From Dyella choica (lineage in GTDB: Bacteria; Pseudomonadota; Gammaproteobacteria; Xanthomonadales; Rhodanobacteraceae): DNA of 64,000 nucleotides. Position numbers and translations under genes: made by a program. Where the stretch lies: assembly GCF_003977665.1 (NCBI RefSeq), contig NZ_RYYV01000005.1:62001-126000 (forward strand). The letters are read 5' to 3'. Positions 59,516 through 64,000 of this stretch are shown here, one piece after another; within the stretch, counting starts at the first letter, position 1, and each line of letters starts with the position of its first letter. The notes under the pieces are model-generated. The model was not told the DNA's origin and ran no database searches. It saw nothing but the letters and a program-made list of their open reading frames with translations.

Positions 59516-60955
59516 TCAATCGATGCCCAGCTTCTTCAACTTGTAGCGCAATGCCCGGAACGTAATGCCCAGCTTCCGCGCCGCCGCGGTCTTGTTGTAG
59601 CGCGACTCTTCGAGCGCCTTCATGATCGCGCTGCGTTCGAGGTTGCTGATGTAGTCGTCCAGCGGCAGTTCGCTGGAAGGCGTTTGGACAGCTGGCGTGG
59701 CAGAGGGAGAATGCGCTGCTGCGTAGGCAGGTTGCGCGTGATGGGCGCTGTGCGCGGAAACTGCTGCTTCCGCGCCCTGGCGCGTGGGCCGCTGCGGCAG
59801 CATCAGATCGCTGGGCTCGATGCGGTCGCCATCGCACATGGCTACGGAGCGTTCGAGGATGTTCTCCAGTTCGCGTACGTTGCCGGGGAAGTCGTAGTCC
59901 TCCAGCGCCTGACGCGCTTCCGGCAGCAGGCGTACAGGGGTGCCTCCGCCGCTCTTCGCGGCCAGCTGGCGCAGCACGAAGTCGGCCAGCAACGGCACGT
60001 CGCCGCGGCGCTCGCGCAGGGGCGGAACGCGCAGTTCGATCACGTTGATGCGATAGAACAGGTCCTGGCGGAACTGGCCTTGCTCCACCAACGCGGCAAG
60101 GTTCTTGTGCGTGGCGGAAAGAATGCGCACGTCCACCGCGATTTCTTCCCGCGCGCCGATTGGGCGCACGGCTTTCTCCTGGATCGCGCGCAGCAGCTTC
60201 ACCTGCATGTGCAAGGGTAGCTCGGCCACTTCGTCGAGAAACAACGTGCCGCCGTGCGCGGCCTGGAACAAGCCTTCCTTGTCGGCGACGGCGCCGGTGA
60301 AGCTGCCCTTGCGGTGGCCGAAGAACTCGCTTTCCATCAGCTCCGAAGGAATCGCGCCGCAGTTGACCGGCACGAACGGCCCGCTGGCGCGCGGACCTTG
60401 TTCGTGAATCAGCCGCGCCACCAGTTCCTTGCCCACGCCCGATTCGCCGGCGATGTAGACGGGGGCCTGGTTGCGGGCCAGCTTGGTGATGGTGTTGCGT
60501 ACCTGCTGCATGGCGGACGAGTCGCCGATCAGCCGTTCGCTCGAACTGGACGCGGCCGGACTGGCGCCGCCGCCGGTGCGTTTTTCTTCCGCCAGCTTCA
60601 ATGCGGTGCGCACCAGCCGGCGCAGCATCTGGATGTCCACCGGCTTGGATACGAAGTCGAAGGCGCCGGCCTTCAGCGCCGTGACGGCGGCATCCACGTT
60701 GCCGTAGGCGGTGATCATCGCCACCGGGGTTTCGTCATGCTCGGCCGCAATCAGTTCGATGATTTCCTGGCCGCTGCCGTCCGGCAGGCGCATGTCAGTG
60801 AAACACAGGTCGTAGCTACGCTCGGACAGCGCCTGACGCGCCTCCGCGACCGTACCGACGGCATCGACCTTCAGGTCCATGCGGCCGAGCGTGATCGTCA
60901 GCAGCTCGCGAATGTCGCGTTCGTCGTCGATGACCAGGACGGTCTGTTGGCTCAT
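59516..60955 (-). CDS. pilR: Sigma-54-dependent response regulator PilR
   Basis: 479 residues in NtrC layout: receiver domain with Asp54 in CFTDMRLPDG, AAA+ domain with Walker A GESGVGKE, the sigma-54 contact loop GSFTGA (Ser variant, as in Pseudomonas PilR), Walker B GGTLFLDEVAEL and a DNA-binding Fis-type helix-turn-helix at the end (NKTAAARKLGITFRALRYKLKKLG). A His/Ala/Ser-rich linker joins the last two. PilR activates pilA for type IV pili. The usual partner kinase gene pilS is not adjacent; neighbours are an exported protein and an esterase gene. Confidence 0.9.
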   Translation of the reverse strand: MSQQTVLVIDDERDIRELLTITLGRMDLKVDAVGTVAEARQALSERSYDLCFTDMRLPDGSGQEIIELIAAEHDETPVAMITAYGNVDAAVTALKAGAFDFVSKPVDIQMLRRLVRTALKLAEEKRTGGGASPAASSSSERLIGDSSAMQQVRNTITKLARNQAPVYIAGESGVGKELVARLIHEQGPRASGPFVPVNCGAIPSELMESEFFGHRKGSFTGAVADKEGLFQAAHGGTLFLDEVAELPLHMQVKLLRAIQEKAVRPIGAREEIAVDVRILSATHKNLAALVEQGQFRQDLFYRINVIELRVPPLRERRGDVPLLADFVLRQLAAKSGGGTPVRLLPEARQALEDYDFPGNVRELENILERSVAMCDGDRIEPSDLMLPQRPTRQGAEAAVSAHSAHHAQPAYAAAHSPSATPAVQTPSSELPLDDYISNLERSAIMKALEESRYNKTAAARKLGITFRALRYKLKKLGID

Positions 60956-61034
60956 GTTCCGGGGGCGAAGGCTGGGTTTCCATTCAGGATACTCGCCGCA
61001 CCCGCATTCGCAAAGCGCGGCGTGTTCGTATCCA

Positions 61035-62092
61035 TCAATGGCTGAGGTGCGCGAGGAAGAACCTTACCATCACGCGGTAGGCGTCCTGGGATTCGGGCAG
61101 CTCCGGATCCGAGAAGAACGAGTGCCACATGCCTTCCCATACGTGAAGTTCAGTTTTCGCCCCCGCCTTGTCGAGCAATTGCTGGCTGGCCAGCACTGAA
61201 CTCATCGCCATTTCGCGGGTGCCGGTAATCAGCAGCGTGGGGGGGAACCTGGCCAGCGGGACCGGTGACAAGCCTGGCTGCACTAGCGGATCGCGAGGGT
61301 TGGCACCGCGGAAATAGGGCAGGTCGGTAAGCATCAGGCGATGCGCCGGCACGCCCTGGCCGTTCAGCAACGGACCCATCAGGGACGAGTCGCCATCGAT
61401 ATCCAGGGCCGAAGCGCAGAACGTGCCGATCGCCGCGGGCACCGGCACTTTGTCGGTGATCAGCCGGGCCACCGATTCGGCGGTAAGGACGCCGCCGGCG
61501 GAGCAGCCATAAATGCCGATCTGCCTGGGTTTGTATTGCTTGAGCAACGCGCGATAGACCGCCTCGACGTCCTCGCTGGCGGCAGGGAAGGTATGCTCGG
61601 GGCCTTGCCGGTAGTCGACGGTGATCACCTTGATGCGGCCGATGCCCGCCACTGGAATGGCCTCTACCAGGCCGCCGCTGTGGGCGCCCCACAGGAACGC
61701 GCGCCGTGCAGATTGACCAGCACCCGGTGCTCGTTCTCCTTGGAGACGCCTTGTGCAGGCATCACCACGTCCGTGCCCACGCCGGCGATCGTTTCGCTGT
61801 GGATCTTCACGGCAAACATCTTCTCCAAGCGTGCGGCGCGGTTGCTGTTCAAGCGGTCATAAAAAGCGCGGCTAGGCTCGATCGGTCCCTCGATCGACGG
61901 CGGCGCCGGACCGTTCATCAGCTTTGGAAAGAAGGCGCGCGCCTCCGGCGACGCGAAGGCCGAGTAGGGGATGCTGAAGGCGGGAGAGGTGACGCTGCCG
62001 TCAGACTTGACGCTAGGTGAAGCGCCTTGCGCGGAAGCTGCCGCGCCAAGCAGAGTGGCCGCTGCAAGCCATAATTGGCGCGATACGCCCAT
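61035..62092 (-). pseudogene. Secreted alpha/beta-hydrolase (esterase) with a one-base frameshift
   Basis: HSL-type esterase split into two frames. The 5' part (62092 to about 61702) encodes a signal peptide (MGVSRQLWLAAATLLGAAASAQG), then about 105 residues up to VLVNLHG. After that G (codon ending at 61703) the frame changes and stops at TAG. The remaining part continues in another frame with IKVITVDYRQGPEHTFP, the nucleophile elbow GCSAGGVL, and the C-terminal FHSFF-like MWHSFFSD. One extra G would restore CACGGCGGCGCG and the oxyanion-hole HGGAF motif, giving a 352-residue protein. Either a genuine inactivating deletion or a sequencing error in the G+C-rich run. Confidence 0.82.
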
Positions 62093-62116
62093 AATCTCCT
62101 CCGATAAGCGTGGCGA

Positions 62117-62139
62117 AGGTTGGAAACGGACTCCAACCT
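62117..62139. other. Short hairpin between esterase and trehalase genes
   Basis: AGGTTGGA and TCCAACCT form an 8-base-pair stem with a seven-base loop. The arms resemble the outer arms of repeat copy 2 (GTAGGTC, CCAACCTAC), so it may be a decayed single unit. No T-run. Confidence 0.4.
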
Positions 62140-62161
62140 CGTGATGAACGCGTGCGGGAAA

Positions 62162-63832
62162 TTACGGCACGGCAGCCTTGGTCTTCGTGCCGGTCAAGAT
62201 ATCTTTCATCATGAGGTACACCCCGTTGGTCCAGCCAAAGCCGATCACGTTGGTGGTGTAGCCAGTACTGACCTTCACATCCGCGTTGCCACTGGCCATG
62301 TTGTATTTCTCGCGGATGGTGCCGTCGGCCGCCAGGCTGCGGTCGATGGTGGCGCTGAACTTGGCGGCGATGCGGTGCGCGTCGTCATGGAAGCCGTAGG
62401 CATCCAGGCCAGCCACGGCGAGCCAGTTGGTCGGCGCCCAGCCGAAGGGCGCATTCCATTGCGCGCCGCTGGGCCGTTGGTCCATCGCCAGGCCGCCGGG
62501 CAATTCGAAGGTGGAAAGCTTGCCGCGAACGGCGGCGCCCTGCTGCGGCGAGGCCGCGCCGGCCCACAGCGGGTAGAAGGTGGTGAGATAAGGCGCATCG
62601 GACGGCTTGCCCGCAATGAAGTCGTAATCGCGATACATGCCGAACTCCGGGCGCCACAGGTATTTGTCGATCGCTTGCTTGCGCTCGGCGGCAGCTTGTG
62701 CCCAGCGCTTCGCGTCATCGGCCTTGCCGAGCTGCTGCGCAAAATCGTGCAGGTCCATCTCATAGCGATAGAGCAGGCTGTTCAAGCTCACGTCGGCGTA
62801 GTGATGGGTGGAGCCTCCGAACGGACCGTAGTGGAAATTGGTATCGAAGCCGGATTCGCGCATCGCCCGATCACCGTGGTAGTAGTCGGCTGTCAGGCGA
62901 TAGCCGCCCAGCCAATTGCCGGCGCAGACCTTGGAGGCGAGCACGTCGCAGCTTTCGGTTTTCAGGCGTTCGGCCTCGGCGGCATCCGGATGCCGGCTAG
63001 CCTTGATCAGATAGCCCGGGTTATCGGTGGGGTGCGCAATCAGCCACTTGATCACGCCGTTGTAGAATTCGCTGTCCTGGGCTTCCAGTACCGGCCCGCT
63101 GCCGAAGTCGTAGTAGCGAGCCAGGCCGGTGTTGCCGGCCAGATGCTCCGGCCGTGTCCAGATGTCATGATTGCGCACCGCCAACGGATAGGCTTTTTCC
63201 AGCCACGCGCGTTTCTCGCCGGTACCGGGGAAGCTGGCTGGATCATTGAGCACCGACACCATCATTTGGGTCAGGAACGGCGGTTGCGAACGACTGAGGT
63301 AATAGCTGCGGTTCGCGTTCAATACGCCGCCGTAGTACTGCACCTCGAACAGCGCGTTGTCGACCATATTGCGGGCCAGTTCGTTGCGATGGTCGGCCAC
63401 CAGGCCCAGCAGGATGAAGTAGCTGTCCCAACCGTACATCTCGTTGAAGAAGCCGCCAGGTACCACGTAGGGATGCGGTAGATAGAGCAGGCCCTGCACG
63501 GGCAGCTTGGTCGCGTCGATGTCACCTAGCTGCTCGATACTGCGCGGCAGGGTGTGCACGTCGATATTGCAGCGCCTCTGGGCTTGCAAAAGATCTTGTG
63601 GTGCGGTGAATTTCGCCGGGACGTAGAGTACCGGACGGGCTCTTATCTTCGGATCGAGCAGCGATTTGCACTCGTCCTGGGAGCGCGTAAGCGTGCCCCA
63701 GGCTTTGTCGATGTAGGCGCGAGTCTTGGCCGGGTCGGGCTGGGCGGCGGAGGCGGTCGCGACCAGCGCCGAGGACAGCAGCAGCGCGAAAATTCCGCAC
63801 TTGATGAAGTTGCGGCGGTAGGAGTTTTTCAT
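62162..63832 (-). CDS. treA: Periplasmic trehalase (GH37)
   Basis: Hydrolyses trehalose to two glucose. 556 residues. GH37 signature 1 is PGGFFNEMYGWDSYF, signature 2 QWNAPFGWAPTNW; the catalytic acid fits ESGFDTNFHYGPFGG and the base lies near IREKYN. The signal sequence MKNSYRRNFIKCGIFALLLSSALVATASA contains RRNFIK, close to the twin-arginine consensus, so export may be by Tat. Length fits the family. It is transcribed away from the window end; nothing resembling a trehalose operon partner is visible. Confidence 0.92.
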   Translation of the reverse strand: MKNSYRRNFIKCGIFALLLSSALVATASAAQPDPAKTRAYIDKAWGTLTRSQDECKSLLDPKIRARPVLYVPAKFTAPQDLLQAQRRCNIDVHTLPRSIEQLGDIDATKLPVQGLLYLPHPYVVPGGFFNEMYGWDSYFILLGLVADHRNELARNMVDNALFEVQYYGGVLNANRSYYLSRSQPPFLTQMMVSVLNDPASFPGTGEKRAWLEKAYPLAVRNHDIWTRPEHLAGNTGLARYYDFGSGPVLEAQDSEFYNGVIKWLIAHPTDNPGYLIKASRHPDAAEAERLKTESCDVLASKVCAGNWLGGYRLTADYYHGDRAMRESGFDTNFHYGPFGGSTHHYADVSLNSLLYRYEMDLHDFAQQLGKADDAKRWAQAAAERKQAIDKYLWRPEFGMYRDYDFIAGKPSDAPYLTTFYPLWAGAASPQQGAAVRGKLSTFELPGGLAMDQRPSGAQWNAPFGWAPTNWLAVAGLDAYGFHDDAHRIAAKFSATIDRSLAADGTIREKYNMASGNADVKVSTGYTTNVIGFGWTNGVYLMMKDILTGTKTKAAVP

Positions 63833-64000
63833 GTGTATTCCCTATCCAATACGATCGACGTGGGGGGTAATCCAGCCCGCCAGGAGCCTTTCCGAGTCTC
63901 ATGGTCATTCCGGCGAAGGCCGGAATCCAGTCTCAATATGCGTCCGAAGGACACAACACCTCTTAGGTTGAGTGCTTCGCACCACGTATTTAAACTGGAT
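63833..64000. other. Upstream region of trehalase with a REP-like hairpin
   Basis: 168 bases to the window edge. ATTCCGGC-GAAG-GCCGGAAT at 63907-63926 is a perfect 8-base hairpin of the kind (TTCCGGCGAAGGCCGGAATCC) often found as REP-like repeats. It is unrelated to the GTAGG family. No gene is complete here. Confidence 0.55.

Overview
The window is 64 kb of high-GC gammaproteobacterial chromosome. The gene order murG-murC-ddl-ftsQ-ftsA-ftsZ-lpxC with secA close by, the lptD-surA-pdxA-ksgA-apaG-apaH block, PilR, and the TonB-receptor/glycoside-hydrolase loci together suggest Xanthomonadales (Lysobacterales), probably Rhodanobacteraceae (Dyella, Luteibacter, Frateuria or Rhodanobacter relatives). 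The family assignment is an inference from gene content and order. No rRNA, tRNA, CRISPR array, insertion sequence or prophage was seen.

1-12.7 kb holds the division and cell-wall (dcw) cluster (murG cut by the window edge, then murC, ddl, ftsQ, ftsA overlapping by ATGA, and ftsZ), a 510-base spacer, lpxC with its terminator, dciA (DUF721) on the opposite strand, a LytM/M23 peptidase and secA. 12.7-20.2 kb is a minus-strand envelope/housekeeping block (lptD, surA, pdxA, ksgA, apaG, apaH). 20.2-27.3 kb holds msrB, a three-gene minus-strand set (BtuM-like B12 importer, cob(I)alamin adenosyltransferase, histone-deacetylase-family amidohydrolase), two ubiquinone hydroxylases, a secreted dienelactone-hydrolase-like protein and ispB. 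27.5-32.5 kb is the glycerol regulon glpR-glpD-glpF-glpK, with inverted repeats before glpD and a 19-codon reading frame translationally coupled to glpF. ssb follows, with a strong terminator.

33.6-37.6 kb is accessory. It holds a low-GC gene for a protein with caspase-like (clan CD) His-Gly and Cys blocks, then an HCCA-isomerase/CmcJ-family pair behind a LysR regulator. 37.7-52.7 kb is a carbohydrate island: one run of TonB receptor, GH35 and two tandem GH27 enzymes, and a second of LacI, a FucP-type permease, fructokinase and an AGE-family (mannose?) isomerase, with a GH92 alpha-mannosidase divergent from lacI. The enzymes form a coherent route from mannose-capped glycans to fructose-6-phosphate. 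53-61 kb carries signalling genes (sensor kinase, CheY-like regulator, hybrid kinase, a degenerate kinase-like membrane protein of low GC, and PilR). 61-63.8 kb holds an esterase gene with a one-base frameshift in its HGG motif and a periplasmic trehalase.

A family of about 70-base double-hairpin intergenic repeats (GTAGGCTGGGATG ... CCAGCCTAC) recurs at least eight times across the window. In three places its terminal GTAGG supplies the stop codon of the neighbouring gene.
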